Source: Marinomonas rhizomae
Lineage (GTDB): Bacteria; Pseudomonadota; Gammaproteobacteria; Pseudomonadales; Marinomonadaceae
Direction of reading: 5' to 3'
Length of the DNA: 64,000 nt
NCBI RefSeq assembly: GCF_024397855.1
Contig: NZ_CP073343.1
Coordinates: 3,658,001-3,722,000, forward strand
Position 1 is the first letter of the stretch. Every line of letters begins with the position of its first letter. A program made the position numbers and the translations under genes. Shown here in pieces: positions 8,265 through 17,314 of the stretch. The notes beneath the pieces are model-generated. The model worked only from the letters and a program-made list of their open reading frames with translations, ran no database searches and was not told the DNA's origin.

Positions 8265-9473
8265 GTTACGTAGAGGCTGAGCAAAATGCTTAGGCTCAAC
8301 AGCTGTCAGGGATATGGAGTCACATTGCTGAAATTGACTGAACTCTTTGATAGCTTCAACAAAGGCACCAATTACCAAGTCGTCATCAAAGTGCTGTGTT
8401 TCATTTCGCAGCTCCAGATACAGAGATTTTATTTCTAACCGTCGCTCTTTACGGTGGGCTTTGCAATCCATACGACCTATGAACTCACCTCGAAATAATA
8501 GCGGTAGGCAAAAGTAACCATATTGGCGTTTGGGTTCCGGCACATAACATTCAATCTGATAATCGTATTGAAACAGGCTTTTTAGTCGATCACGCTGAAT
8601 CACGCTGTTATCAAAGGGCGACAGTATTAATAAGCGATTATTCAAACGAGGCAAACGGCGCTCTAATGCGTTCACCTCTATTACAAAAATATCGCCATTA
8701 GGGATGGTTACCTGCGCTAACAAGTCTTGTGCCAAGCGTTCATCAACTAGGCTCTTCATCGCTTTACGCAACCCAGTATTACGACGTAAATAAGTCAATC
8801 CTTTTAACGAAACCAGACCATGACAGCGTAATTGCTGCTCAAGTAGATGGTTCGCAAACTCGTCCATGCTTGGCACTGTTGTATCAATGTGAGAAGGTAA
8901 AACTCGCTCGGTTAAATCATAAACTTTCTGAAAGCCTTCACAAGAACAGACCATGAGGTCGCCTTGCATATAGAGTTGCTCAAGTGCTTTTTTTGCGGGT
9001 TTCCAATCCCACCAGCCAGCGCCATTATTACTGGATTTGGTTTCGATATTTCGGGAACGAAGTGGCCCATCAGCAGCAATGCGAGCCAATAGCTCGGCCA
9101 TTAGTTTTTCATCTGGCTCTTTGTACCAATGGGTTTGACCGCCTTTAATGGCATTTTTGTAAGGTAAGGAAAAGCGAAAATCACCTATCGGAAGAAAAGC
9201 TGCCGCATGGGACCAATATTCAAACACATCGCCATCCAGCAACAGTTGATTGGTCATCGTAGGCTCAAACTTCGGCACTCTAGAGTGCAACACATGATGA
9301 TGCGCCCGCTCCACTACAGAAATGGTATCAATCTGCACATAACCAATATGTTCAACCGCCTTACGCGCACCAGATAAACCTCTACCAAACGGATTCTTCT
9401 GTAACAGCCCCTGGGACGCCAAAGCAAGACGACGCAGTCGAGCTAGATCTTTCACAGACTTGAATTCGATCAT
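8238..9473 (-). CDS. YcaQ-family winged-helix DNA glycosylase
   Basis: A 411-residue protein of the HTH_42/YcaQ (AlkX) family. The catalytic QxD motif is visible as Gln47-Ile-Asp49 in HIGYVQIDTISV, followed by HHHVLHSR and EYWSHAA, both characteristic. Escherichia coli YcaQ opens interstrand crosslinks and removes N7-alkylguanine from DNA. Family assignment is firm and substrate range is inferred. It is the downstream neighbour of the asparaginase gene with a 33-bp gap, so they may be cotranscribed. The 3' end overlaps the Lrp gene on the other strand. Confidence 0.87.
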   Translation of the reverse strand: MIEFKSVKDLARLRRLALASQGLLQKNPFGRGLSGARKAVEHIGYVQIDTISVVERAHHHVLHSRVPKFEPTMTNQLLLDGDVFEYWSHAAAFLPIGDFRFSLPYKNAIKGGQTHWYKEPDEKLMAELLARIAADGPLRSRNIETKSSNNGAGWWDWKPAKKALEQLYMQGDLMVCSCEGFQKVYDLTERVLPSHIDTTVPSMDEFANHLLEQQLRCHGLVSLKGLTYLRRNTGLRKAMKSLVDERLAQDLLAQVTIPNGDIFVIEVNALERRLPRLNNRLLILSPFDNSVIQRDRLKSLFQYDYQIECYVPEPKRQYGYFCLPLLFRGEFIGRMDCKAHRKERRLEIKSLYLELRNETQHFDDDLVIGAFVEAIKEFSQFQQCDSISLTAVEPKHFAQPLRNLFLQMNLG

Positions 9474-9506
9474 GGTTGAAGAAAGCCTTATTGAAGGTTT
9501 AACGAA

Positions 9507-10505
9507 TCAGATTTGGCAAACAATCGTACCTGTTGTGCGCTTTTCCCAATTTTTCAACGTAACAGAGCGGTATTTTTGCATGATGTTATCCGCAACGAAG
9601 GTGGTAATACCCACATGATCCAATAATGCGGTCATCACAGATTCCGCTGCTCGAACGGCGCCATCTTCACACTTTAGCGCTATGGCAAGCTTCAATTCTG
9701 GAATCGCTGCAACATAAACACCTTCCGCACCCACTTTTAGAAAGACGCGCTTCTGTAAAATTCTCATCATATCGGTACAGTAACGCGCCGTCCCAGCCAC
9801 CATAAAAGGATACTCAACTACTGCGTCATATAAGGTTTTACAGGCTTTCTGGCGCTCTGTTGATAAGCTATCAGGACTAGCAAACTTAGCAAATGCTAAA
9901 GCAAGATTCGTTAGCGGCATAGCCCATGTAGGTGCGGAGCAACCGTCTGGGGACCAAGGTGCTGTGCTGTAATCGTACTCACACATATCCGCCATGGTAC
10001 CGGCAATCTTCTGCTGCACAGGGTGATCAATACCAATGTAGCCTTCTGATGAAACACCAAGCAACTTCGCCAACCCCAGCATTCCCGCGTGCTTTCCAGA
10101 GCAGTTGTTATGTAGCTGATTTGGCTCTTTTCCTTCACCGGCTAGCACATAACCCGCTTCAGCACGCATGGGCCAATGACAACCACATTCAAAATCCGCC
10201 TCAGACGACGCCAGTTTATCCAGCATACTTTGTACAGTTGCTACATGTTCTGGTTCGCCATTATGAGACGCACAACAAATGGAAATTTCATCGTTACTGA
10301 ACCCAAAACGTTCCGCCCCTCCCATCTCAATAAAAGCCAACGCCTGCATTGCTTTAATCGCACTGCGAGGATAAACCAAGGCATCTACATCGCCCCAAGA
10401 TTCAACGATTGTACCTGTGCTAGAAACAATAACCGCTTTAATACTGTGTTCACTTTCAACGATACCGCCGCGTGTTACATGCACGGAAAGAGATGCATGC
10501 TGCAT
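9507..10505 (-). CDS. Rhizobium etli-type (class 3) L-asparaginase
   Basis: A 332-residue Asparaginase_II family protein (unrelated to EcAII). The catalytic residues of the R. etli enzyme are found at the same positions: Ser48 and Lys51 in YPRSAIK, Ser80 in CASHNGEP, and the metal-site residues Cys135 and Lys138 in NNCSGKH and Cys189 in DGCS. It hydrolyses asparagine to aspartate and ammonia in the cytosol. The start ATG is preceded by CAGGAA. A long hairpin separates it from the upstream ABM-fold gene. Confidence 0.88.
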   Translation of the reverse strand: MQHASLSVHVTRGGIVESEHSIKAVIVSSTGTIVESWGDVDALVYPRSAIKAMQALAFIEMGGAERFGFSNDEISICCASHNGEPEHVATVQSMLDKLASSEADFECGCHWPMRAEAGYVLAGEGKEPNQLHNNCSGKHAGMLGLAKLLGVSSEGYIGIDHPVQQKIAGTMADMCEYDYSTAPWSPDGCSAPTWAMPLTNLALAFAKFASPDSLSTERQKACKTLYDAVVEYPFMVAGTARYCTDMMRILQKRVFLKVGAEGVYVAAIPELKLAIALKCEDGAVRAAESVMTALLDHVGITTFVADNIMQKYRSVTLKNWEKRTTGTIVCQI

Positions 10506-10568
10506 AGGGCTGTTCCTGTATCTAAGAATGGAAGTTAAAATAAAATATTAGAAACAGAGTAAGCTGAC

Positions 10569-10615
10569 CGTAGGGATAAAACAACTTGCCAGAAGAAGCT
10601 TTTTTTATCCCTACG
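10569..10615 (-). terminator. Long hairpin overlapping a stop codon
   Basis: A perfect 13-bp inverted repeat (CGTAGGGATAAAA and complement, 21-base loop) covers the stop codon of the ABM-fold gene and precedes the asparaginase gene. It may be a terminator or an attenuating or processing structure between the two. Confidence 0.55.
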
Positions 10616-10928
10616 ATGCCAAAGAGGTTTGCAGGTAATCATCACAGACATCTAGCTCATAAACCGTTTTCGACTTAGCTAAACAATTTCGCATTTCTTT
10701 ACGGGCACGTTGGTAACTCTCGTCATCAAGGTCGCTAATTTTTTCCCATTGCTCTCGGCTTGGCCATTGCGCATAGCCCACCAAAACATTGGATTTATCG
10801 GACGTATGCAACCTTGAACCAAAACTGCCACAGTTCTTATAAATCGCTTTTGTCACTTCAAGCCATGCCGCACGAAAAGAAACTTCCGTGCCTTCTTTGA
10901 TTTCAAACTCATAAACCGCAATAAACAT
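10611..10928 (-). CDS. Antibiotic biosynthesis monooxygenase (ABM)-fold protein
   Basis: A 105-residue single-domain protein with the ABM ferredoxin-like fold pattern: an N-terminal strand FIAVYEFEIKEGTE, then an amphipathic helix, a central strand VLVGYAQWPS and a final helix. These small dimeric proteins are usually monooxygenases or signalling-adduct breakdown enzymes; no catalytic function can be assigned here. It follows the NIPSNAP-like remnant by 30 bp on the same strand, and both belong to the dimeric alpha/beta barrel superfamily. Confidence 0.7.
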   Translation of the reverse strand: MFIAVYEFEIKEGTEVSFRAAWLEVTKAIYKNCGSFGSRLHTSDKSNVLVGYAQWPSREQWEKISDLDDESYQRARKEMRNCLAKSKTVYELDVCDDYLQTSLAS

Positions 10929-10958
10929 CTTATCTCCTTATATTACCGAACACCTTAT

Positions 10959-11266
10959 TTAACCAAGAACAGGTCTAAAAAAGCTACGCTCGTAACTGAT
11001 AATACAGTCCACTCTATCCGCAAATTCAAATGCTTTAATACAGTCAGAATCGCTTAAAGACTGGTGACGATACTCTTCGTATGCGGATAGGCTCTCGAAT
11101 GTAAATAACGCTAATGCGATGTTATTCGCCCCCTCTGAAGGTAGAAAGTAACCATTATGCTGACCACCAAATTTTTCAACCAAAAAAAATCCACCTCCTT
11201 ACTTATCCGTAAAGCACGCTTTCTGCTTTTCAGATCGATTACATACCTTACATAGAAAGTAATCAT
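10959..11266 (-). pseudogene. NIPSNAP-family gene with frameshifted N-terminus
   Basis: The C-terminal 74 residues (10959-11183) are a good NIPSNAP-type sequence, with FGGQHNGYFLPSEGANNIA and ISYERSFFRPV. Family members are about 105 residues and begin MITC-type; that N-terminus is found upstream in another frame, from an ATG at 11266 reading MITFYVRYVID. Between the two blocks there are 53 bases where about 51 are expected, a TAA in the C-terminal frame at 11199-11201, and a run of eight T. The gene therefore looks broken by small indels. Alternatively a TTG at 11183 behind a strong AAGGAGGTG site produces the short form. Confidence 0.6.
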
Positions 11267-11479
11267 TCAGTAAATACTTCTATTTCAAACAATCCCCCAC
11301 CTAAACAGGAATCCGGAGTGAGCTTACAAGCTTCTGAACTATCCGACATCATCACAAAATCATTGCTAAGTGGATATTTTAAATATCAGCTATAAAAATT
11401 CCTTTTATTGCAAGTTTTTGATATTTTCAATAAAAGTCTCTCAACTATTTAATGTATATAGAATTTTTAGGACAGTTAT

Positions 11480-11932
11480 ATGGACAAAATTGATAAAAAA
11501 ATTCTGCGCTTATTACAAAAAGATGGCCGCCTTACCAATGCGGATTTAGCAGAGCAGGTCAACGTGAGTCCGGCTACTTGCCATCGAAGGACACACCAAC
11601 TTTTTAAAGAGGGCTATATTAACGAAGTACGTGCTGTGATTGCACCTGAGAAAGTAGACCGCAGTGCCTTGGTGTTAGTCGGCGTAGTTTTAGATAGATC
11701 AACACAAGAGAGCTTTGCGACGTTTGAAGGTGCTATTTCTAAGTTACCTTTCATTTTGGATTGCCACCTAGTCGCGGGAGATTTTGATTACTTCCTAAAG
11801 GTCCGAGTGAAGGACATGGCCGACTTTAATAAACTACATAGTGACCAATTATTGGCGTTGCCAAGTGTTCGGCAATTACGCACTTTTTTTGTCATGAAAG
11901 AAGTCAAAGATAACGCGCCATTGGCGTTTTAA
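11480..11932 (+). CDS. Lrp/AsnC-family transcriptional regulator
   Basis: A 150-residue Lrp/AsnC protein: winged helix at residues 1-60 (MDKIDKKILRLLQKDGRLTN, LAEQVNVSPATCHRR) and a C-terminal RAM domain with AGDFDYFLKV. It differs clearly from the Lrp protein at 7800. It is convergent with acdS and divergent from the NIPSNAP/ABM genes, so either could be a target. Known acdS regulators (AcdR) are Lrp-like but normally lie divergent from acdS, which is not the case here. AGGA precedes the ATG. Confidence 0.88.
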   Translation: MDKIDKKILRLLQKDGRLTNADLAEQVNVSPATCHRRTHQLFKEGYINEVRAVIAPEKVDRSALVLVGVVLDRSTQESFATFEGAISKLPFILDCHLVAGDFDYFLKVRVKDMADFNKLHSDQLLALPSVRQLRTFFVMKEVKDNAPLAF

Positions 11933-11954
11933 GCGTCTTTCCGCGGCACACTGA

Positions 11955-11980
11955 AAAAGGCTTCCCTATGGAAGCCTTTT
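11955..11980. terminator. Bidirectional terminator
   Basis: Stem AAAAGGCTTCC with a CTAT loop and GGAAGCCTTTT, lying between the convergent Lrp gene and acdS. Confidence 0.88.
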
Positions 11981-12012
11981 CACGAAATGACGAGCAATGC
12001 TAAAAACTCACA

Positions 12013-13026
12013 TTAGCCGTTACGATAAATATAACTATAGCCATTGATAGCAGGAACCCCACCAAGGTGGGCGTAAAGTACTTTAGAACCTTCAGGGAAA
12101 AAACCTTTTTGCGCTAAACCAATCAAACCTTGCATAGATTTCCCTTCATATACTGGGTCTGTCATCATACCTTCTAAACGAGCAACTAAACGAATAGCAT
12201 CGTTTGTTTCGTCTGATGGCACGCCATAAGCAGGATAAGCATAATCTTCATTGATAACGATATCATCAGCGGTCATTTCACGCCCTAGCTCTACCAATTC
12301 GGCGGTATTTTTCGCTATCGCCAACACTTGATCTCGTGTTTGCTGTGGCGTGCCAGACGCATCGATACCAATCACATTTTTAGAACGACCATCAGCTGCA
12401 AAACCAACAGCCATACCAGCATGAGTAGAACCCGTTACCGTACAAACCACAATGTAATCGAACTTGAAGCCTAATTCTTTTTCTTGCTCGCGCACTTCCT
12501 CAGCAAACCCTACATAACCCAAGCCACCATACTTATGCACTGACGCACCTGCTGGAATTGGGTACGGAATACCCCCTTTCGCTTTCACGTCTTCTATGGC
12601 GTTTTTCCAGCTTTCACGAATACCAATATCAAATCCATCATTCACTAAATCGATGTCAGCGCCCATCACACGACTCATCAGTATGTTACCAACACGGTCG
12701 TAAACGGCGTCTTCAAATGGCACCCAGCTTTCTTGTACCAAGCGACATTTCATACCAATTTTTGCCGCCGTCGCGGTGACCAAACGAGTATGGTTGGATT
12801 GCACACCGCCGATACTGACCAAGGTATCCGCACCCGATGCAATCGCATCCGGCACAATGTATTCCAATTTACGTAGCTTGTTACCGCCCAGTGCCAAACC
12901 AGAATTACAGTCTTCACGTTTCGCATAGACTTCAATATTGCCTAAGTGATCAGACAGGCGCTGAAGCTTTTCAATTGGCGTTGGTCCAAAGGTAAGTGGG
13001 TAACGTTCAAATTTTTTCAGATTCAT
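12013..13026 (-). CDS. acdS: 1-aminocyclopropane-1-carboxylate deaminase
   Basis: A 337-residue PLP fold-II enzyme that follows Pseudomonas AcdS along its whole length. The PLP lysine lies in [10 protein letters not shown], and the residues that separate ACC deaminase from D-cysteine desulfhydrase are present: Tyr293 and Glu294 in DPVYEGKSM and Leu321 in YAHLGG (294, 295 and 322 in Pseudomonas). It opens the cyclopropane ring of ACC to 2-oxobutyrate and ammonia. One difference is His in SNHTR where AcdS usually has Gln. It is monocistronic with terminators at both ends. A role on plant or algal hosts is inference. Confidence 0.9.
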   Translation of the reverse strand: MNLKKFERYPLTFGPTPIEKLQRLSDHLGNIEVYAKREDCNSGLALGGNKLRKLEYIVPDAIASGADTLVSIGGVQSNHTRLVTATAAKIGMKCRLVQESWVPFEDAVYDRVGNILMSRVMGADIDLVNDGFDIGIRESWKNAIEDVKAKGGIPYPIPAGASVHKYGGLGYVGFAEEVREQEKELGFKFDYIVVCTVTGSTHAGMAVGFAADGRSKNVIGIDASGTPQQTRDQVLAIAKNTAELVELGREMTADDIVINEDYAYPAYGVPSDETNDAIRLVARLEGMMTDPVYEGKSMQGLIGLAQKGFFPEGSKVLYAHLGGVPAINGYSYIYRNG

Positions 13027-13275
13027 AGTGGTCGTTCCTTTTGGCTTTATGTTTGTGATTTAAGTTGTTACCAGAGTACCGAAAAGGAAATGAAATGTGC
13101 TTTCTAATAATGTCTTTTTTTGACAAATAAAAACCAATATTCAATAAAAAATTAATTTATTTTTATCATAAATTAATAAATTACGAAATACTCTATCTAC
13201 ACTAAAAACAGACATCCATCCTAGTTATTTATACCTCTTCAGGGCATAGCACCAGAAAAACTAGGCACAAAAAAA

Positions 13276-13311
13276 CCGCTGATACGATCTTCTTGCGAAT
13301 CGTATCAGCGG
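13276..13311 (-). terminator. Terminator of the peptide operon
   Basis: A perfect 13-bp stem CCGCTGATACGAT with a ten-base loop. On the minus strand it is followed by a run of seven T, so it ends the operon that finishes with the RidA-like gene. The rest of 13027-13350 is AT-rich upstream sequence of acdS with no other structure that I can see. Confidence 0.88.
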
Positions 13312-13350
13312 CCTAAGGGAGGTCAACGCTTTTTCTATTTAAATATAAAT

Positions 13351-13758
13351 TTAAGTCACTGCAAGCGACCAAACTGGATCTGGAATCATCATAATGGCTT
13401 CCACCTGCACTTCAGCATCCATTGGCATTGCACTGACCGAGACAACCGCCCTCGCAGGAAGTGGCGAACTTAAATACTTAATCATTGCCTCATTAAATTC
13501 TGCAAGTTTCGACATGTCTTTAAGATAAATAGTCAGTTTCACCACTTGTTCAAGAGAACCACCCGATGCGATTGCCACCGCATTTAAATTATGAAAAACC
13601 TGAGCCGTTTGTTCGGCCATCGAGCCTTGTAATAAACGATTGGATCCAACAACAAGAGGAATTTGCCCAGATAGGAATGCCCAGTTACCAGACTTTATTG
13701 CTTGAGAGCAAACATCCGATTCGGATGGCGCCAACTCGGTTTCGATTGAATGAAGCAT
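13351..13758 (-). CDS. RidA/YjgF-family enamine/imine deaminase
   Basis: A 135-residue RidA-family protein with the conserved NWAFLSGQIP strand, NLNAVAIASGGSLEQVVKLT and the active-site arginine in LPARAVV. RidA proteins hydrolyse reactive enamine or imine intermediates such as 2-aminoacrylate released by PLP-dependent serine dehydratases. It is the last gene of an operon with two M20 peptidases and an ABC peptide transporter, and a D-serine dehydratase gene lies 9 kb away, which gives a plausible source of 2-aminoacrylate. Confidence 0.87.
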   Translation of the reverse strand: MLHSIETELAPSESDVCSQAIKSGNWAFLSGQIPLVVGSNRLLQGSMAEQTAQVFHNLNAVAIASGGSLEQVVKLTIYLKDMSKLAEFNEAMIKYLSSPLPARAVVSVSAMPMDAEVQVEAIMMIPDPVWSLAVT

Positions 13759-13787
13759 GACATATCTCCTTTAGAAGATTGGACCCT

Positions 13788-15005
13788 CTACGGCAAAAGC
13801 AATACACTTTTGGCGACTGCTTGAGTACGTGGAACAAAGGTATCGAGCAAACAAAGCTCACCATCGGTGTGCATTTTCGCCCCCACAGGTCCTGTTCCAC
13901 ACAAAGTCGGAACGCCCATTGACGACGTAAAACCCGCGTCAGAACAGCCACCGGTAAATTCTCCTTCAACCGAGAAACCCAGCGATTCTGCTTGCGCCTG
14001 GTAATGCTTCAGCAAGGTATCGCTCATGCTGGATTCAAACGGATGAAACGCTGAAATCAGTTTTACCGACGCTGTAACACCAGGGATTTTAGGAATATCG
14101 ACAATGGCCTGAATCGCGTCCATGGCATTCACCATTTGCTCTTTGGTAATGTAGCGTAAATCCAATTTGGCTTTTGCATCCGGCGCAATGGTATTGGAAG
14201 ACATGCCACCGCTAATCAAACCGACATTGGTCGTGACGCCTGTTTTATAATCGGTGAGAGCATGTAAATCCGTGATGATCAAAGCTAACGCCCCAATCGC
14301 ACTAGCGCCATCGGCATGGTTTACTCCTGAATGCGCGGCTTTACCTTTGACGACAATTTCAAAGCTCGCACCGCCTTTTCGAGCCGATACCACATTGCCG
14401 CTGATGCGACCCGGTTCAGCATTGAGCACCGCTTTTGCCCCTTTCACCATTTGCTGAATAACATGACGTCCTTCTGGCGAACCGATTTCTTCATCGCCCG
14501 TAAACAAGCCAACAACGGGGTGAGGCAATTCCTCAATGTCAGAGTTATTCAACAAATACTGCAAACCTCTTAACACAAAACAATTCAACACCAGACCAGA
14601 TTTCATATCCGCGACCCCAGGTCCAAACGCGGTCATACCATCACGAGTAAAGCCGCGTGTTGCCACCGTGCCTTTTGGGAAAACTGTGTCTCTGTGTCCC
14701 ATCAAAAAGATGGCCGGCTGAGAATCTTTTTTATCAAATCCAGAGCCAATACGTGCTTCCAACACATCGCCAGAACTATCTGATTTATGCCAGTGGCATT
14801 CGATACCGTCGGCTTCTAACCAAGCCGCCATTAACCGCCCAGCCGCATCAACGCCTTCTTTGTCATAGCTGTTAGAATCGGTATCAACTAATTCTTGCAG
14901 ACACTGAATCATCTCGTCCTCTTGAGTGGCGAGCCAATCACAGAGTAAATCCGCATAAGGCGCGAGTGCGTTATTGCTTAGCTTTTTTGCTGTTGCGAAT
15001 GTCAT
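13788..15005 (-). CDS. M20-family metallopeptidase (carboxypeptidase G2-like)
   Basis: A 405-residue M20 zinc peptidase. Metal and catalytic motifs are visible: GHRDTVFP, GPGVADMKSG, the glutamates in TGDEEIGS, AEPG, and a C-terminal MHTDGE. A dimerisation lid follows AHSGVNHADG. The family cleaves C-terminal residues from peptides or N-acyl amino acids in the cytosol. The gene follows the other M20 gene by 10 bp and precedes the RidA gene by 29 bp, so it belongs to the peptide uptake operon. The exact substrate is unknown. Confidence 0.88.
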   Translation of the reverse strand: MTFATAKKLSNNALAPYADLLCDWLATQEDEMIQCLQELVDTDSNSYDKEGVDAAGRLMAAWLEADGIECHWHKSDSSGDVLEARIGSGFDKKDSQPAIFLMGHRDTVFPKGTVATRGFTRDGMTAFGPGVADMKSGLVLNCFVLRGLQYLLNNSDIEELPHPVVGLFTGDEEIGSPEGRHVIQQMVKGAKAVLNAEPGRISGNVVSARKGGASFEIVVKGKAAHSGVNHADGASAIGALALIITDLHALTDYKTGVTTNVGLISGGMSSNTIAPDAKAKLDLRYITKEQMVNAMDAIQAIVDIPKIPGVTASVKLISAFHPFESSMSDTLLKHYQAQAESLGFSVEGEFTGGCSDAGFTSSMGVPTLCGTGPVGAKMHTDGELCLLDTFVPRTQAVAKSVLLLP

Positions 15006-15015
15006 GTTGCTCTCC

Positions 15016-16431
15016 TTAACGTGCTGCCTGAATCGTGGCGCCTTGTTCTGATAAATCCCAAAAAAGCCCCGTCATAATCTGCAAAGCTTCACGACATACG
15101 GATGCTAAAACATGTTCATTTGGCGCATGTTGACTGCACGCAGGGTAAGAATGTGGCACCCAAACGGTGGGTAAATTGAGAATATTAGCAAACACATCAT
15201 TTGGTAATGAGCCACCTAGATTAGGCAATAACACTGGTTTCTTTCCCGTTGTTTTCGCAAGAGAACCCAAAGCCCAACCCACCCAAGGATCTTCTGGATC
15301 AAGGCGTGTCGCCTCCATCGTATGGCCGCTATCAGTGACTTCAACATCACTAAAACCATGTAGATCCAAATGATCTCGAATGTGTTTTAAGAAGTTTTGG
15401 CTGTCGCTTTCAACCACAAAACGCAGCTGACAATGGGCGCTGGCGTAACCGGGAATAGCATTCACCGGCATATCTGGATTGCCGGTTTTACAGGCCAGCA
15501 TTTCCAAGGTATTCCATGCAAAAACCCGCTCTGCTGAGGTTAAACCTGGCTCTCCCCAGTTAGAATCAATAGCAGGGCTGTTCGCGCCTTCCCCCACGGG
15601 AATATCTTTTAAAGCAACTCGAACCGACTCAGGTAAACGCGCTGGCAACAACCCTTTGACTAAAATCTTGCCTTTAGCATCCACCATAGACGCCCAAGCA
15701 TGGGCCAAACGTGTGCCAGCGTTACTCAATAATCCGCCCCAATTACCAGAATGATGCGCTCCATCGCGCAACAACACTTTCAGATCAAAATTAAAGCCAC
15801 CACGGGAACCGAGGAAAATAGTCGGATGCTCAGCACTCAGCCTTGGGCCATCGGAGGCAATAAACAAATCCGCTGCCAGTTCCTCTTTATGAAGCTGACA
15901 AAGCTCGGCCAATCCGGGTGATCCAGCTTCTTCACCCATTTCTACAATCACCTTGACGTTAAAGCCTAACTGGCCTTCTTTCGCCTCTATCACCTGCTTC
16001 AGTGCCGCAAAGTTAATGGTGTGCTGACCTTTATTATCCGCCGTCCCACGTCCATACCAACGGTCGCCATCTACCACGACCTTCCATGGTGACAATCCTG
16101 TTTTCCATTGATCATCATAACCGCGCACTACATCCCCGTGACCATAAGTCAGTAACGTTAATAGCGCTGGATCTTCGATTCGTTCCGCAATCAAAAATGG
16201 CCAAGACCCCGGTTGGTTTGGTTCGGTCACAGGATTCGCCACAATGCGTGATTGAAAGCCTAAAGAAGCCAATTCCGGTATAATAATGTTTTGTAAATAT
16301 GCATGTAACTGATCAAACGCATCGTGATTTTGACTTTCACTGTGAACGCTAACGCGCTGTTCTAATGCCGTAAAAAATGCACCAGAATCGAAATAAAACT
16401 CCGCTCCCTGAATAGTAGATTGGCGACTCAT
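15016..16431 (-). CDS. M20-family dipeptidase/deacetylase (ArgE/DapE group)
   Basis: A 471-residue M20 protein, distinct from its neighbour. Zinc-ligand motifs are TYGHGDVV, GRGTADNKGQH, the glutamates in VEMGEEAGSPG, ASDGPR, and the final histidine in PNEHV. The length and the motif RGGFNFDL suit the dipeptidase branch. It would act on imported peptides or N-acylated amino acids in the cytosol. It lies 49 bp downstream of the ABC ATPase gene and 10 bp upstream of the second peptidase. Confidence 0.88.
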   Translation of the reverse strand: MSRQSTIQGAEFYFDSGAFFTALEQRVSVHSESQNHDAFDQLHAYLQNIIIPELASLGFQSRIVANPVTEPNQPGSWPFLIAERIEDPALLTLLTYGHGDVVRGYDDQWKTGLSPWKVVVDGDRWYGRGTADNKGQHTINFAALKQVIEAKEGQLGFNVKVIVEMGEEAGSPGLAELCQLHKEELAADLFIASDGPRLSAEHPTIFLGSRGGFNFDLKVLLRDGAHHSGNWGGLLSNAGTRLAHAWASMVDAKGKILVKGLLPARLPESVRVALKDIPVGEGANSPAIDSNWGEPGLTSAERVFAWNTLEMLACKTGNPDMPVNAIPGYASAHCQLRFVVESDSQNFLKHIRDHLDLHGFSDVEVTDSGHTMEATRLDPEDPWVGWALGSLAKTTGKKPVLLPNLGGSLPNDVFANILNLPTVWVPHSYPACSQHAPNEHVLASVCREALQIMTGLFWDLSEQGATIQAAR

Positions 16432-16480
16432 GATCTCTCCTTAAAAAAATAAATAGGTAACAAGTCAAAATGAAAAGTAT

Positions 16481-17314
16481 TTAAGAAGCCCTATCCCACG
16501 CACTAGAATCCAACACATCAGGCAATCCCAAAGCCGGCTCTGGGGTCAAAACAGATGACAACAAAGCTTGTGTATAAGGATGTTGAGCATTTTGAAAAAT
16601 CCCTTCTCGGGTGCCCTGCTCGACAATTTTGCCGCGATACATCACCGCCACGCGATCCACTAAATGTTCCACTACGCCAAGGTTATGACTGATAAATAAA
16701 TATGTCAGCCCTAGCTCTTTCTTCAAATCCATCAAGAGGTTAAGAATTTGCGCCTGTACAGACACATCCAGCGCCGACGTAGGCTCATCACACACCAAGA
16801 TGTTAGGTTTAAGAATCAAAGCACGCGCAATAGCAACTCGTTGACGCTGGCCTCCTGACAATTGACCCGGATAATTTTTTAACAAACGTTCAGGTAAGCC
16901 CACCAAATCGCTGATGTCTTTCACCGCTTTTTGCTGACTCTTAGCGTCACCAATTTTATGCAGCTGCAAGGGTAAACGAATAATTTGTTCGATGGTTTTA
17001 CGTGGGTTCAAAGATGAATAAGGATCTTGAAAAATCGGTTGCAGCTGACGAGACATAGATAAGCGAGAACTAGCACCGCGCATCTTGTCATTAATCAACA
17101 CATCACCATCGGTTGGCTCTAACAAACCTAGAATCATTTTTGCCAAGGTGCTTTTGCCACAGCCAGATTCTCCCACCAAACCTAAAGTCTCACCGGGACG
17201 AATGCGCAATGAAATACCGTCCACTGCTTTTAGTAATGTTGGCTCTTTAAAAGCGCCATTTTTAAGATGAAAATGACGCGACAAGTTCGTTAATTCCAAA
17301 GCGTATTCTGACAT
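16481..17314 (-). CDS. Peptide ABC transporter ATP-binding protein (DppF/OppF type)
   Basis: A 277-residue ATPase with Walker A GESGCGKST, Q-loop FQDPYSSLNPR, signature LSGGQRQRV and Walker B NILVCDEPTSALD. The VEQG and HPYTQALL segments are those of oligopeptide/dipeptide transporter ATPases. It pairs with the DppD-type ATPase, whose stop codon overlaps its start by one base (TAATG). It powers the import of peptides. Confidence 0.93.
   Translation of the reverse strand: MSEYALELTNLSRHFHLKNGAFKEPTLLKAVDGISLRIRPGETLGLVGESGCGKSTLAKMILGLLEPTDGDVLINDKMRGASSRLSMSRQLQPIFQDPYSSLNPRKTIEQIIRLPLQLHKIGDAKSQQKAVKDISDLVGLPERLLKNYPGQLSGGQRQRVAIARALILKPNILVCDEPTSALDVSVQAQILNLLMDLKKELGLTYLFISHNLGVVEHLVDRVAVMYRGKIVEQGTREGIFQNAQHPYTQALLSSVLTPEPALGLPDVLDSSAWDRAS

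Noticed and set aside
9932..10300. Open frame of 122 codons on the plus strand inside the asparaginase gene
   Set aside because: It is antisense to a gene whose catalytic residues all match a known family, and its translation is low-complexity without any family features.
12013..13026. D-cysteine desulfhydrase as an alternative for the PLP enzyme
   Set aside because: Tyr293, Glu294 and Leu321 correspond to the residues that define ACC deaminase, although the His in SNHTR is shared with desulfhydrases.
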